A DNA stretch of 64,000 bases from assembly GCF_002013465.1 (NCBI RefSeq), contig NZ_MAFC01000012.1:29351-93350 (forward strand), in the 5' to 3' direction. Shown in pieces: positions 35,831-44,567 of this stretch. The notes under the pieces are model-generated. The model ran no database searches, was not told where the DNA came from, and was given only the letters and a program-made list of their open reading frames with translations. The first letter of the stretch is position 1, and every line of letters starts with the position of its first letter. The stretch comes from Mycobacterium sp. D16R12 (lineage in GTDB: Bacteria; Actinomycetota; Actinomycetes; Mycobacteriales; Mycobacteriaceae). Both the position numbers and the translations under genes were made by a program.

Positions 35831-37801
35831 ATGGTGTCGTCTCTTGATCCCGAGCTGTCGCTAGAAGGACTGATTTCCGCTCAGTCCCCGGTCCAGCGTC
35901 GCGGTCCCTTCCCGCCGATCGCCGATTACGCATTCCTCTCGGACTGGGAGAACACGTGCTTGATCGCCGCCAACGGGTCGGTGGAGTGGATGTGTGTCCC
36001 ACGACCGGATTCGCCGAGCATCTTCGGTGCCATTCTCGATCGTGGAGCCGGCCATTTCAGGATCGGGCCATACGGACACAACGTTCCGGCCGCGCGCCGT
36101 TACCTGCCGGGCAGCCTGATGGTGGAAACCACCTGGCAGACCAAGACGGGGTGGCTCACCGTCCGCGATGCGCTGGTGCTGGGGCCGTGGCATGACGTCA
36201 ATTCGCGGTCGAAGACGCACAAGCGCACGCCGACCGACTGGGACGCCGAACACATCCTGCTGCGCACGGTGCGCTGCGTCAGCGGCACCGTCGAAGTGAT
36301 CATGAACTGCGAGCCCGCGTTCGACTATCACCGCGAGGGGCTCACCTGGGAGTACACCGGTGATGGATATGGCGAGGCGATAGCCCGGGCGGCCAAGAAT
36401 CCCGACGCCAACCCCACCCTCAAGCTCACCACGAACCTTCGGCTGGGATTGGAGGGTCGCGAGGCGCGGGCCCGCACCCGACTCACCGAGGGGGACAGCG
36501 TTTTCGTCGCGCTCAGCTGGTCCAAACACCCTGTCCCGCAGTCCTATGCGGAAGCCGCCGACAAGATGTGGAAGACCGCCGAAGCCTGGCGGCAATGGAT
36601 CAACATCGGCGAATTCCCCGATCATCCGTGGCGGTCGTACCTGCAGAGCAGTGCGCTGGTCCTCAAGGGTCTGGCGTACTCACCAACCGGAGCGCTGCTC
36701 GCGGCATCGACCACATCGCTACCGGAAACCCCTGGGGGAGTGCGTAACTGGGACTATCGCTATTCCTGGGTGCGTGACTCGACCTTTGCGCTGTGGGGTC
36801 TGTACACGCTGGGGCTCGACCGCGAGGCCGACGACTTCTTCGCCTTTATCGCCGATGCGTCCGGTGCGAACAACGGGGAGAGACATCCGCTGCAGGTGAT
36901 GTACGGCGTGGGTGGCGAACGCACGCTGACGGAGGGGGAGCTGCCGCACCTGTCCGGGTACGACGGGGCCCGGCCGGTGCGGATAGGTAACGGTGCGTTC
37001 GATCAGGTTCAGCACGATATCTGGGGCACCATGCTCGATTCGGTGTACGTGCACGCGAAGTCGCGCGAACAGATTCCGGCCACACTGTGGCCGATTCTCA
37101 AGAACCAGGCAGAGGAGGCCGCACGGCATTGGCGCGAACCCGACCGTGGCATCTGGGAGGTCCGGGGCGAGCCGCAGCACTTCACCTCGTCCAAGATCAT
37201 GTGCTGGGTCGCGATGGATCGTGGCGCGAAACTCGCTGAGCTGCACGGTGAGAAGAGCTATGCTCAGCAGTGGCGCGATATCGCCGAGGAGATCAAAGAC
37301 GATATTCTCGAACATGGCGTCGATGAACGCGGGGTGCTGGTACAGCGTTACGGTTCAACGGCTTTGGATGCCTCACTGCTACTGGCGGTGCTCAACCGAT
37401 TCCTGCCGCCCGACGACCCGCGGATTCGTGCGACGGTGTTGGCGATCGCCGATGAGCTGACCCACGACGGTCTGGTACTGCGCTATCGGGTGGAGGAGAC
37501 CGACGATGGGCTCTCCGGTGAGGAAGGTACCTTCACCATCTGCTCGTTCTGGTTGGTCTCGGCATTGGTGGAGATCGGCGAGGTGCGCCGGGCGCGGCAC
37601 CTGTGCGAGCGATTGCTGTCCTTCGCCAGCCCGCTGCAGCTCTACGCCGAGGAGATCGACCCGCGCACCGGTCGGCATCTGGGCAACTTCCCGCAGGCAT
37701 TCACCCATCTGGCATTGATCAACGCTGTCGTGCACGTCATTCGGGCCGAGGAGGAGGCGGACGTGAGCGGCACCTTCCAGCCCGCGAACGCACCCACGTG
37801 A
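35831..37801 (+). CDS. treH: Glycoside hydrolase family 15 trehalase
   Basis: 656 residues. N-terminal beta-sandwich (PPIADYAFLSDWENTCLIAANGSVEWMC) followed by the (alpha/alpha)6 barrel with GVRNWDYRYSWVRDSTFALW and a C-terminal catalytic region EGTFTICSFWLV and YAEEIDPRTGRHLGNFPQAFTH. The protein fits the mycobacterial GH15 trehalases (Rv2402 and its M. smegmatis counterpart) that hydrolyse trehalose to glucose and need phosphate and Mg2+. No signal peptide, so cytoplasmic. Stop overlaps the next gene, a lipoprotein (GTGA). Confidence 0.9.
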   Translation: MVSSLDPELSLEGLISAQSPVQRRGPFPPIADYAFLSDWENTCLIAANGSVEWMCVPRPDSPSIFGAILDRGAGHFRIGPYGHNVPAARRYLPGSLMVETTWQTKTGWLTVRDALVLGPWHDVNSRSKTHKRTPTDWDAEHILLRTVRCVSGTVEVIMNCEPAFDYHREGLTWEYTGDGYGEAIARAAKNPDANPTLKLTTNLRLGLEGREARARTRLTEGDSVFVALSWSKHPVPQSYAEAADKMWKTAEAWRQWINIGEFPDHPWRSYLQSSALVLKGLAYSPTGALLAASTTSLPETPGGVRNWDYRYSWVRDSTFALWGLYTLGLDREADDFFAFIADASGANNGERHPLQVMYGVGGERTLTEGELPHLSGYDGARPVRIGNGAFDQVQHDIWGTMLDSVYVHAKSREQIPATLWPILKNQAEEAARHWREPDRGIWEVRGEPQHFTSSKIMCWVAMDRGAKLAELHGEKSYAQQWRDIAEEIKDDILEHGVDERGVLVQRYGSTALDASLLLAVLNRFLPPDDPRIRATVLAIADELTHDGLVLRYRVEETDDGLSGEEGTFTICSFWLVSALVEIGEVRRARHLCERLLSFASPLQLYAEEIDPRTGRHLGNFPQAFTHLALINAVVHVIRAEEEADVSGTFQPANAPT

Positions 37802-38565
37802 GGGCTCGGGGCGGCACCGCCGCGGTCGCGGTGGTGATGTGTGTGGTCGCATCTGGTTGCGGCCGCACCACCGATCACGCTGAGCAGACGTCTACCGCGA
37901 CAGAGTCCTCGTCGGGGACAACGTCGTCGCGCTCCGCGGTGAATCCCGCCCCGGCATTTGGATATACACCCGTATCGGAGACGGTCAAGGGTGCCGAAGG
38001 GATGGTCACCTACGACGTGCAGGTGCCGCAGCTCTCCGGTGGAGTACCCGCCGTTCGTGATCGATTCAACGAAGGCACGCGCGCCGCGCTGCGGGAATTG
38101 ATCGACGCGTTGCCCGGTCCTGGCAACAGCCAGCAGGCGTCGATCGGTGACGGTGATGTCGGGCCTGGTCTGGACGCCACCAGCGTCGCCATGATCGGAC
38201 CGCACGTGGTCGCGGGTATCCAGGTGTATCTCTGGTACGCCGGTAGCGCGCACCCGAACCAGTCGGTGTCGACAACGGTGATCAATAGCGATACCGCCCA
38301 ACCCATCACCTATGACGACCTGTTCCCCAACCAGTACGCGGCCCTCGAACGGCTGAGGCAGGTGTTACCCGATCTCGATCCGACCGGACGGGTGCGCCAG
38401 GAGACCGTCAACGGACGACTCGAGCAGTGGGTACCGGCGCCGACGGGGTTGCGGTTCTATGTGCCGGTCTCGCATGCCGCCGGTGATTTTGTTCCGATTA
38501 CGGTGCCGTGGGAAAGGATTCGCGATCAGGTGGCGCCTGGGATTCTGCCGATATTGACTCAATAG
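37798..38565 (+). CDS. DUF3298/RsiV-type lipoprotein, paralog 1
   Basis: 255 residues. Lipoprotein signal ending VVASGC-GRTTD, a Thr/Ser-rich linker, then a globular domain: YDVQVPQLSGGVPAVRDRFN, YLWYAGSAHPNQSVSTTVINSDTAQPITYDDLF and RFYVPVSHAAGDFVPITVPWERIRDQ. This resembles the fold family of MPT64 and RsiV (DUF3298). GTG 37798 overlaps the trehalase stop by 4 nt, so the two are translationally coupled. Surface-exposed lipid-anchored protein; function unknown. Confidence 0.78.
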   Translation: MRARGGTAAVAVVMCVVASGCGRTTDHAEQTSTATESSSGTTSSRSAVNPAPAFGYTPVSETVKGAEGMVTYDVQVPQLSGGVPAVRDRFNEGTRAALRELIDALPGPGNSQQASIGDGDVGPGLDATSVAMIGPHVVAGIQVYLWYAGSAHPNQSVSTTVINSDTAQPITYDDLFPNQYAALERLRQVLPDLDPTGRVRQETVNGRLEQWVPAPTGLRFYVPVSHAAGDFVPITVPWERIRDQVAPGILPILTQ

Positions 38566-38581
38566 GTGGGGGGCTGTGCTT

Positions 38582-39370
38582 GTGAAGTCATGTCTTATGG
38601 TGACGCTGGTGTTGACGTGTGGTCTTGTCGCTGGTTGCCTCAAACCACCCGAACAACCCGCGCAGACCACTGAAGCACCGCTGTCCACCAGCACAACACC
38701 ATCCAAACCGGCTGTGTCCCTTACCCCGGCGCAGGCGCCCCCGACCGCGAAGCCGGCCTTTGGCTTCAACCCGACGCTGGAGCAGGAGGCCGGAAAGCAG
38801 GGAAAGGTCGACTACAACGTCAAACTGCCTCAAGTCACCGGCGACAAGGCCGGCGCTCGGGACAGATTCAATGCGGGCATGCACGCCGCGCTCAACGACG
38901 TGGTACGGATCCTGGATGATCCGAAGAACACGAGGCCCGCGACAGTAGGCGATGGACAGCTGCAGCCACGGGAATCGAGTCGGGTCTCTTTCATTGGCCC
39001 GCATGTGTTGTCGGGAGCAGCTGTCTTCCTCGCGAACAGCGGTGGACCGTATCCCAGTAACACGGTGGCGACCATCACCATCAACACCGATACGGCTCAG
39101 CCGATCATGTTCGGTGACGTCTTCGCGGATCAGAGTGCGGCTCGGGAGCAATTGCGCACGTTGGCTCGGGAGCTGGGACCGCCTGATCGCATCAAGGCCG
39201 CCGGGGACATGAAGTCCGAGCAGTTTCTGCACTGGCTGCCCGTGCCTGACGGGCTGACCTTCTACATCTCCGTTCCGCACGTTGCGGGAGATTTCTTACC
39301 AGTTACCGTGCCGTGGGGGAAGATTCGTGACCGGGTGGCGCCCGGGATGCAGCAGGTGCTCAGCCAGTAG
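38582..39370 (+). CDS. DUF3298/RsiV-type lipoprotein, paralog 2
   Basis: 262 residues. Signal ending CGLVAGC-LKPPE, a Pro/Thr-rich linker, then the same domain as its neighbour: VDYNVKLPQVTGDKAGARDRFN, ITINTDTAQPIMFGDVFADQ and LTFYISVPHVAGDFLPVTVPWGKIRDRVAPG. GTG 38582 is preferred over GTG 38576 because the GGTGGGGGG site then has proper spacing. 16 nt after paralog 1. The 3' end overlaps the convergent flavoprotein gene by 11 nt. Confidence 0.78.
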   Translation: MKSCLMVTLVLTCGLVAGCLKPPEQPAQTTEAPLSTSTTPSKPAVSLTPAQAPPTAKPAFGFNPTLEQEAGKQGKVDYNVKLPQVTGDKAGARDRFNAGMHAALNDVVRILDDPKNTRPATVGDGQLQPRESSRVSFIGPHVLSGAAVFLANSGGPYPSNTVATITINTDTAQPIMFGDVFADQSAAREQLRTLARELGPPDRIKAAGDMKSEQFLHWLPVPDGLTFYISVPHVAGDFLPVTVPWGKIRDRVAPGMQQVLSQ

Positions 39371-40613
39371 GGAAGCGGCGGGCGAAATCGGGCGCATGCT
39401 CCGGCAGTGGCCCGATCGCCACACCATAGGCCGGAATCGCTTGCAGCCATGGGTACTTGGTGGCAACTGACAGGACTGATGCGATCTTGGTGCTCGGGGT
39501 GATGGTGGTGGTCGAGTCCACTGCCGAGAACACCCTGCGGTGTACGGCACGCTGCACCCGCTGGATCAGGGCGGTTGGTCCCCACCGGCGCACCTGCACC
39601 TTGCGGAGGTCGGCGGTGGTGAGGGTTCCCTGACGCAACGGCTCGGCGAGGATGCGCGCGGTGGCCACGGCATCAGCGATGGCGAGGTTGATACCGACCC
39701 CGCCGACCGGAGACATCGCGTGCGCGGCATCGCCGATGAACAGCAGCCCCTCGCGGTACCACTTGCGGAGCCTATTGAGCTGCACATCAAGCAGTTTCAC
39801 ATCATCCCAGCTGGTGATGGCATCGGTGCGGTCGGCCAGCCAGGGCACCATTTCGGCGATCCTGTCCCGGAGCACCTGCACATCGCCGCTGCGCATCTGT
39901 GAGTCGGTGCCCTTGCCGATGAGATACCCGCATTGGAAGTAGTCACCGCGATCGAGCATCACCATGAATCGGTTGGTGCCAACCCGTGCCCGCGGCCCCT
40001 GTGGGTCATCGGGATGCTTGGGCAGCCGGAACCACCAGACGTCGATCGGAACACCGAACTGCCGTGGCCGCATTCCGGCTGCGGCACGAAGTATCGAGCC
40101 ACGGCCATCGCAGGCGACGGTGAGATCCGCCTTGAGCTGGCCGGTCTCTCCAGCGGCGGTGCGGTATTCGACGCCGGTGATGCGGTCGCCGGCTCGGAGC
40201 AGCCCGGTGACTTCCGTGCTGCGCAGCAGCCGGAAGGTGGGTTCCAGCTCTGCGGCGCTGGCCAGCATTTCCAGGAAGTCCCATTGGGGTGCCATGGCAA
40301 TGTGCTTGTGCGGTCCGGGAAGCCGATTGAGATCGCCCAGCCGATACGTCTGCTCACCCAGGTCCACGGTTACCTGCTGCACCAGGTTGTGCGGCATGGC
40401 GGCGAACTTCGCGCCGAGCCCCAATTCGTCGAGCAGGTTCAGCGTGCTGGCATGCACGGTGTCCCCGCGAAAATCCCGCAGAAAATCGGGGTGCTTCTCC
40501 AGCACGGTGACGTTGACCCCGGCACGCGCGAGCAGTAATGCCAACATCATGCCGGCGGGTCCTCCGCCGGCAACGGCGCACGTGGTGCTTTGCGACAGAT
40601 CAGGTTTGGTCAC
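39360..40613 (-). CDS. FAD-dependent monooxygenase (UbiH/PHBH-like)
   Basis: 417 residues. FAD motif VAGGGPAGMMLALLLARAG, DG motif TVACDGRGSILRAAAG and GD motif LLFIGDAAHAMSPVGGVGINLAI are all present, indicating a class A flavin monooxygenase or dehydrogenase. Substrate not evident. Start GTG 40613; the upstream gene's stop lies at 40600-40602, a 14-nt overlap, so it is coupled to the membrane-protein operon starting at 44246. Its 3' end overlaps the convergent lipoprotein gene. Confidence 0.85.
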   Translation of the reverse strand: MTKPDLSQSTTCAVAGGGPAGMMLALLLARAGVNVTVLEKHPDFLRDFRGDTVHASTLNLLDELGLGAKFAAMPHNLVQQVTVDLGEQTYRLGDLNRLPGPHKHIAMAPQWDFLEMLASAAELEPTFRLLRSTEVTGLLRAGDRITGVEYRTAAGETGQLKADLTVACDGRGSILRAAAGMRPRQFGVPIDVWWFRLPKHPDDPQGPRARVGTNRFMVMLDRGDYFQCGYLIGKGTDSQMRSGDVQVLRDRIAEMVPWLADRTDAITSWDDVKLLDVQLNRLRKWYREGLLFIGDAAHAMSPVGGVGINLAIADAVATARILAEPLRQGTLTTADLRKVQVRRWGPTALIQRVQRAVHRRVFSAVDSTTTITPSTKIASVLSVATKYPWLQAIPAYGVAIGPLPEHAPDFARRFPTG

Positions 40614-41121
40614 GAGTCCTCCTCCACGCCACGATCAAGACCCCAGTCAATGCGAACACGGGTATCAACGAGAGCATCCAACTCAACGCCAGCGGCGGCC
40701 CCGGCTGGGACAGCACCTCCAGGTTGAGTGTGCCCCTCCCGGGCCCCTGCGGGCCGGTGATATCGAAGATGAACTGGTAATGCCCCTCTTCCTGCAGCGC
40801 CCTGATGTCCAAGCCCCAGACCTCGCGCTTACGAGGGTGGCGGGCCAGCGGTTCGGCGTGTCCCTGCCGACCGTCGGGTGACACGACGGTCAGGGTGCCC
40901 GCCTTCCCGGTGATCCCATCGGCGGGAATGAAGGTGAAATCCAGTGATTGCATGGCGCGCAGTGGCCACGTCGAGAACCCGATAGTCAACGGATACGGGC
41001 CTACCGTCACCTGTTCGGTGTGCACCACGTTCACCGGCGCATAGGCCTGGGCGGGGGCACATAGCCCGAGAGATAGGCCGATGACGGCTAAGAGCGACAA
41101 TAAGATTCGGGTGTGTCTCAC
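40600..41121 (-). CDS. Exported membrane-anchored beta-sandwich protein
   Basis: 173 residues. Signal peptide (LLSLLAVIGLSLGLCAPAQAYA), a beta-rich domain (VNVVHTEQVTVGPYPLTIGFSTWPLRAMQSLDFTFIPADG...), then one C-terminal membrane segment (LALSWMLSLIPVFALTGVLIVAW) with a basic tail. The shape resembles YtkA/CopC-like periplasmic proteins but lacks an obvious His/Met metal site. GTG 41121 overlaps the stop of the 385-residue membrane protein (GTGA). Fourth gene of the operon. Confidence 0.65.
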   Translation of the reverse strand: MRHTRILLSLLAVIGLSLGLCAPAQAYAPVNVVHTEQVTVGPYPLTIGFSTWPLRAMQSLDFTFIPADGITGKAGTLTVVSPDGRQGHAEPLARHPRKREVWGLDIRALQEEGHYQFIFDITGPQGPGRGTLNLEVLSQPGPPLALSWMLSLIPVFALTGVLIVAWRRTRDQT

Positions 41122-42275
41122 GCGACGGCCTCCGCGGTGTCGACATCGTTTCCGGATACCCGCAACATCAGCGCGATGCGTTGCGCCAGGAATCCGGCGA
41201 AGGCGCCGAGCGCCAACCCCGCCAGGCCGACGGTGATATAGCTGCTCACGGCTTCGGCGCCCTGGCGATACAGCATCGCGCCTTGCAGCAGATACCCGAT
41301 GCCCGCCGCCGAACCTAAAATCGCGCCGATGGCAGTCGTCGGCCACCGCTGCCATTTGCGGTCACCTGCCAGATGCAGCAGCCCCGCGGCCAGCGCGGCG
41401 AAGATCGCGAGAAAAATCGGCATCATCCCGGGGATCGTGGGTGGGCCGCCCCATAGATCATCGCGTAGCGGCAATCCCACGGCTGCGGCGTATTCGTGTG
41501 CGGCCCACGGTGAGAACCACCAGAAGATGGCTTGAATAGCGCCCATGATCGCCGCGACACCGAGCGGCGCGAGTGTGGACCGCAAGACGCCCGCGATGAG
41601 CAGCAGCACGAACGGAACGATGAATGCCGAGCCCAGAGATATCGGGTTGAAATCGAATTTGAAGAGGAATAGCGCGGTGAAAGGAATGGCCGTCATCGCC
41701 GCCACCAGCGACGCCTGCGCCATCAAACCCACCGCACCCCAGCGGAATCGGCGTGCCGCGGCGAAGGTCACGACGCTACCGAGGTCGGTGACGGTCCCGG
41801 ATACGAACAGTGCGAAATGCGGGGGAGAGGCCAGGACCGCGTCGAACCCGTAGACCGTGTGCCACCACAGATCCAACAGTCCGTACATGAGAAACGATGC
41901 GGCGCCGAAGCCGGAGAGCAGGAAGCCCAGGGGAGCGGTGAATCTGCCGCCGAACACGCGGATCGGCACGCCACCCACCCAGCTCGGTACCTCTTCGCCC
42001 GCGCGCTGGGCGGCTGTGATCATCAAAACCATGACGAGGCTGGTGATTCCACCGATCGCACTACCCGAGTACAGGAACAGATGCGGGAGCGTGAAGAACG
42101 TATCGGGGCCCACATCGGCATGCCATTCCACGTCCCAGGTGGTTCCCACCGCACCCACGACGCTGCCCAGCAGCACTCCGTACGCCCCCAACGGCGCGTA
42201 CTTCTCGATGGTGGCGCGGGTAACTCGCGGTACCTGCTGGGCACTGGCGGCCGCGGTGCTTGTCTCGGGACTCAT
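41118..42275 (-). CDS. Polytopic membrane protein with duplicated D-x3-H motif (B)
   Basis: 385 residues, about nine to ten membrane segments. Two motifs: D48-x3-H52-x3-G56-x-D58 ... P64-H65 and D135-x3-H139-x3-G143-x-D145 ... P152-H153, the same pattern as in the 617-residue protein at 23458-25311(-). ATG 42275 is chosen because GGAGG precedes it by 5 nt; an upstream in-frame GTG at 42287 would overlap the previous gene. No enzyme family recognised. A membrane metal site, or a metal or oxygen-dependent reaction, is the best guess. Confidence 0.7.
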   Translation of the reverse strand: MSPETSTAAASAQQVPRVTRATIEKYAPLGAYGVLLGSVVGAVGTTWDVEWHADVGPDTFFTLPHLFLYSGSAIGGITSLVMVLMITAAQRAGEEVPSWVGGVPIRVFGGRFTAPLGFLLSGFGAASFLMYGLLDLWWHTVYGFDAVLASPPHFALFVSGTVTDLGSVVTFAAARRFRWGAVGLMAQASLVAAMTAIPFTALFLFKFDFNPISLGSAFIVPFVLLLIAGVLRSTLAPLGVAAIMGAIQAIFWWFSPWAAHEYAAAVGLPLRDDLWGGPPTIPGMMPIFLAIFAALAAGLLHLAGDRKWQRWPTTAIGAILGSAAGIGYLLQGAMLYRQGAEAVSSYITVGLAGLALGAFAGFLAQRIALMLRVSGNDVDTAEAVA

Positions 42276-42276
42276 C

Positions 42277-42690
42277 TCAACCTCCACTCACCCATAGTGG
42301 CATTGTCGTGCGTTCATCGGGGTCACCCGAAGGCGGCGTGACGGTCACGACGATGTCCCAGGGCCCGGCCATGGACAGCATCACCTGGTCGAACTTCGTG
42401 CGGCACGACACCACCTCGCGCAGCGGTGGCATGGCGTGGCCCATCAGGGGCATCACCAATTCGACTGACACCGATTCGGATTCAGGGAGACTGCCGTCTT
42501 CCCTACTGGCGACGGCGAGCTCCAGCGCGGTGATCCCGACGCGCGGATTGTCTACGGTCACCGTGATGACGTAGTGCTCGGTGCCGGAGTAGAGGGTGAC
42601 GGCCTCGGGCGCGCTGGGCCAGGCAATCCATGCCAATCCCAATACCGCGGCAACGATTACCGCGAGCCCCGCCCACACTTGACGTGTCAT
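42277..42690 (-). CDS. FixH/YtkA-like exported protein
   Basis: 137 residues. An N-terminal membrane anchor (VWAGLAVIVAAVLGLAWIAW) and an extracytoplasmic beta-sandwich with VELVMPLMGHAMPPLREV, a Met/His pattern (Met-x3-His-x-Met) common in copper-binding YtkA/FixH-like domains, and a final PWDIVVTVTPPSG. ATG 42690 overlaps the stop of the 519-residue upstream gene (ATGA). Copper binding is inference from the Met/His motif. Confidence 0.65.
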   Translation of the reverse strand: MTRQVWAGLAVIVAAVLGLAWIAWPSAPEAVTLYSGTEHYVITVTVDNPRVGITALELAVASREDGSLPESESVSVELVMPLMGHAMPPLREVVSCRTKFDQVMLSMAGPWDIVVTVTPPSGDPDERTTMPLWVSGG

Positions 42691-44246
42691 GAGATGTCCA
42701 GTTGTACCGGGATTGTGAGCACCCGATAGTCACGCTGTGCCTGAATCCAGGTGAGGTAGCGGCCCGGCTTGGGGAACGTGAAGGTGAACGGCACCTCCGG
42801 CCCGAAGGCGGCCACCGTCTCATCGGGTGGACTGTCGCCATTGAGGGGCGGCACACCGACCATGGGTGGCATCACGTCGTCTTGTGTGTGCGAATGGCCG
42901 GCGCTGTGTTCCATGCCTCCCATCCCGGCCATGTCGGCACCGCCATGGCCACCCATGGAATGAGCGTGGGCCCAGACCGCTGAATCCTGTACCGCAGCGC
43001 CGAGTTCGCCCGCGGAGGTGTCGCGGGGAATCGGTCCGGCGATCACCAGATGGCCGAGCATGCCCAGCCACGGTTGCAGGACTGGGTCGGCCCCGACGGT
43101 GGCCGAGAGGGTCGTCGGCAGGCCGGCCCGCAGGCCGGTGGCGCTCACGTGCACGTGTAGCCCGTCAATCATGCGCATGCCGGGTCCGCCGAATGGTGCC
43201 GGCGCGGCGGGCTTGCCGCCATGCGATGTGAGTCCGCCGGGCAAGCGCACCGTCTGCACGCCGCCGCCACGTCGCACGAACTCGGCAGATACGGCGTACC
43301 GGCCCGCTGCCGCAGGTGCGAGAGGTACCGAGTAGCGGCCAGGCGCAACCCTGATCGGATGCAGATGCGACAGCTGCCCGTCCGGGGCCACCACCAGGAG
43401 GTGGATCAACGCGCTGTCATGGATGACCAGGTCGTCGGCGGGCAGCCCGGTCGCCGTGTCGATGAGTGAGAAGTAGAGGTCGGTCGCGCGTCCCGAATCC
43501 AACTCGGACTGTTCGGTGATGAATGTGGCCGACGGCCGCGAGTAGTCGGTGACCGCGGGACGGTCCAGCCGGTACGGGTTGGCGGTGTTGTCGACGGTCG
43601 GGTCTCGTTGCAGGCCGGGCTCGGGTGGCGGCGGCGCCGAGGTGGACAGCACCGCGCCGGTGATGGCGACCGCGAGAGCTGTGAACGTGGCGGTGACCGG
43701 CACCGCGATCCACACACCACGACGAACCCGAGTCGCCACCACGAGTGAGACGACCAGGAATAGGCCAGTGGCGGCCAGACCCAGATAGGCGACTCGTTCG
43801 GGTGGTGACATCGCCTGACCGATGAGAACCAGCGGGATCCTGGCGGTGTGCACACCGTCGCTGATTGTCAGGTCGGTCGGCCCGGTGCGGTCGACATCGA
43901 GAGTTGCACCGTACGGACCGGGTTTCTCACCGAGGACCACTATCGCCGTCGAGATGGGAACGCCCGGAGCCGGTTGATGGTCGTCGGTGCTGGCGCCGGT
44001 AGGCACGATTTGCACCCGGAGCGGGCCGGACGCGGTGCCGTGGTGGGCGATCACATCGACGCGCAGCGGGCCGGGGATGCTGGTCACCCGGCGGGCCACC
44101 ACGGTGAGCTCACGCTCGCCCAGGCTCAGCGCGACCTGCACATCAGCGCCCGCGGCGGCTGAATCCGCCGCTGCGACGGGGGCCCCGCTCAATAGTGCGG
44201 AGACTGCGAGCACCAGGAACAGGCACGTCGCGCGCAAGTGACTCAT
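42687..44246 (-). CDS. Exported His/Met-rich protein with two membrane segments
   Basis: 519 residues. Signal peptide (TCLFLVLAVSALLSGAPVAAA), an exported beta domain, two membrane segments (about 173-193 and 200-222), then a large outer domain that includes HDSALIHLLVVAPDGQLSHLHP and a Met/His-rich stretch near residues 425-455 (HAHSMGGHGG, ADMAGMGGMEHSAGHSH). Such clusters bind Cu(I) or Cu(II). The C-terminus ends in a YtkA-like strand pattern. ATG 44246 is chosen; CAGACT eight bases upstream could serve as a -10 box. First gene of the operon 44246-39360. Confidence 0.65.
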   Translation of the reverse strand: MSHLRATCLFLVLAVSALLSGAPVAAADSAAAGADVQVALSLGERELTVVARRVTSIPGPLRVDVIAHHGTASGPLRVQIVPTGASTDDHQPAPGVPISTAIVVLGEKPGPYGATLDVDRTGPTDLTISDGVHTARIPLVLIGQAMSPPERVAYLGLAATGLFLVVSLVVATRVRRGVWIAVPVTATFTALAVAITGAVLSTSAPPPPEPGLQRDPTVDNTANPYRLDRPAVTDYSRPSATFITEQSELDSGRATDLYFSLIDTATGLPADDLVIHDSALIHLLVVAPDGQLSHLHPIRVAPGRYSVPLAPAAAGRYAVSAEFVRRGGGVQTVRLPGGLTSHGGKPAAPAPFGGPGMRMIDGLHVHVSATGLRAGLPTTLSATVGADPVLQPWLGMLGHLVIAGPIPRDTSAGELGAAVQDSAVWAHAHSMGGHGGADMAGMGGMEHSAGHSHTQDDVMPPMVGVPPLNGDSPPDETVAAFGPEVPFTFTFPKPGRYLTWIQAQRDYRVLTIPVQLDIS

Positions 44247-44293
44247 CGGTATCCAGTCTGCCCTGCGCCGGAAGGGCCGCGGCATGGTCCGCC

Positions 44294-44299
44294 TAAACT
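44294..44299 (+). promoter_or_regulatory. -10 box for small membrane-protein gene
   Basis: TAAACT followed by seven bases and GTG 44307; leaderless. Divergent from the 519-residue gene at 44246(-), so the two promoters share a 60-nt gap. Confidence 0.6.
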
Positions 44300-44306
44300 G
44301 GCCCGC

Positions 44307-44567
44307 GTGAACAGCGACAGCGTGATCGGCCTCCTGAGTTGGTGGGATGGCGTGGAGCTGTGGCTCAGCGGGCGTGGGTTCATCCTTCAAACGATCATCG
44401 TGATGCCGGTTGTTTTGGTGCTGGCGTACGCGATGGCCGTGGCCGGTGACAAGGTCTTGTTTCTGCTGCTCAGCATGGTGAATCGGCTCGGTCGGTGCTA
44501 CCAGGTGACGCGCCGCCATTCGATGGAAAATCGGGTGCCCGCAGCCACCCCGGTGGACCTTTCATGA
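44307..44567 (+). CDS. 86-residue membrane protein
   Basis: Begins VNSDSVIGLLSWWDGVELWL, with one clear membrane segment (about 26-46, TIIVMPVVLVLAYAMAVAG) and a second weaker one (VLFLLLSMV), then a basic cytoplasmic tail. GTG 44307 follows TAAACT by seven bases. The stop overlaps the ATG of a 28-residue gene. No family recognised; it is probably a small membrane subunit or regulator. Confidence 0.65.
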   Translation: MNSDSVIGLLSWWDGVELWLSGRGFILQTIIVMPVVLVLAYAMAVAGDKVLFLLLSMVNRLGRCYQVTRRHSMENRVPAATPVDLS

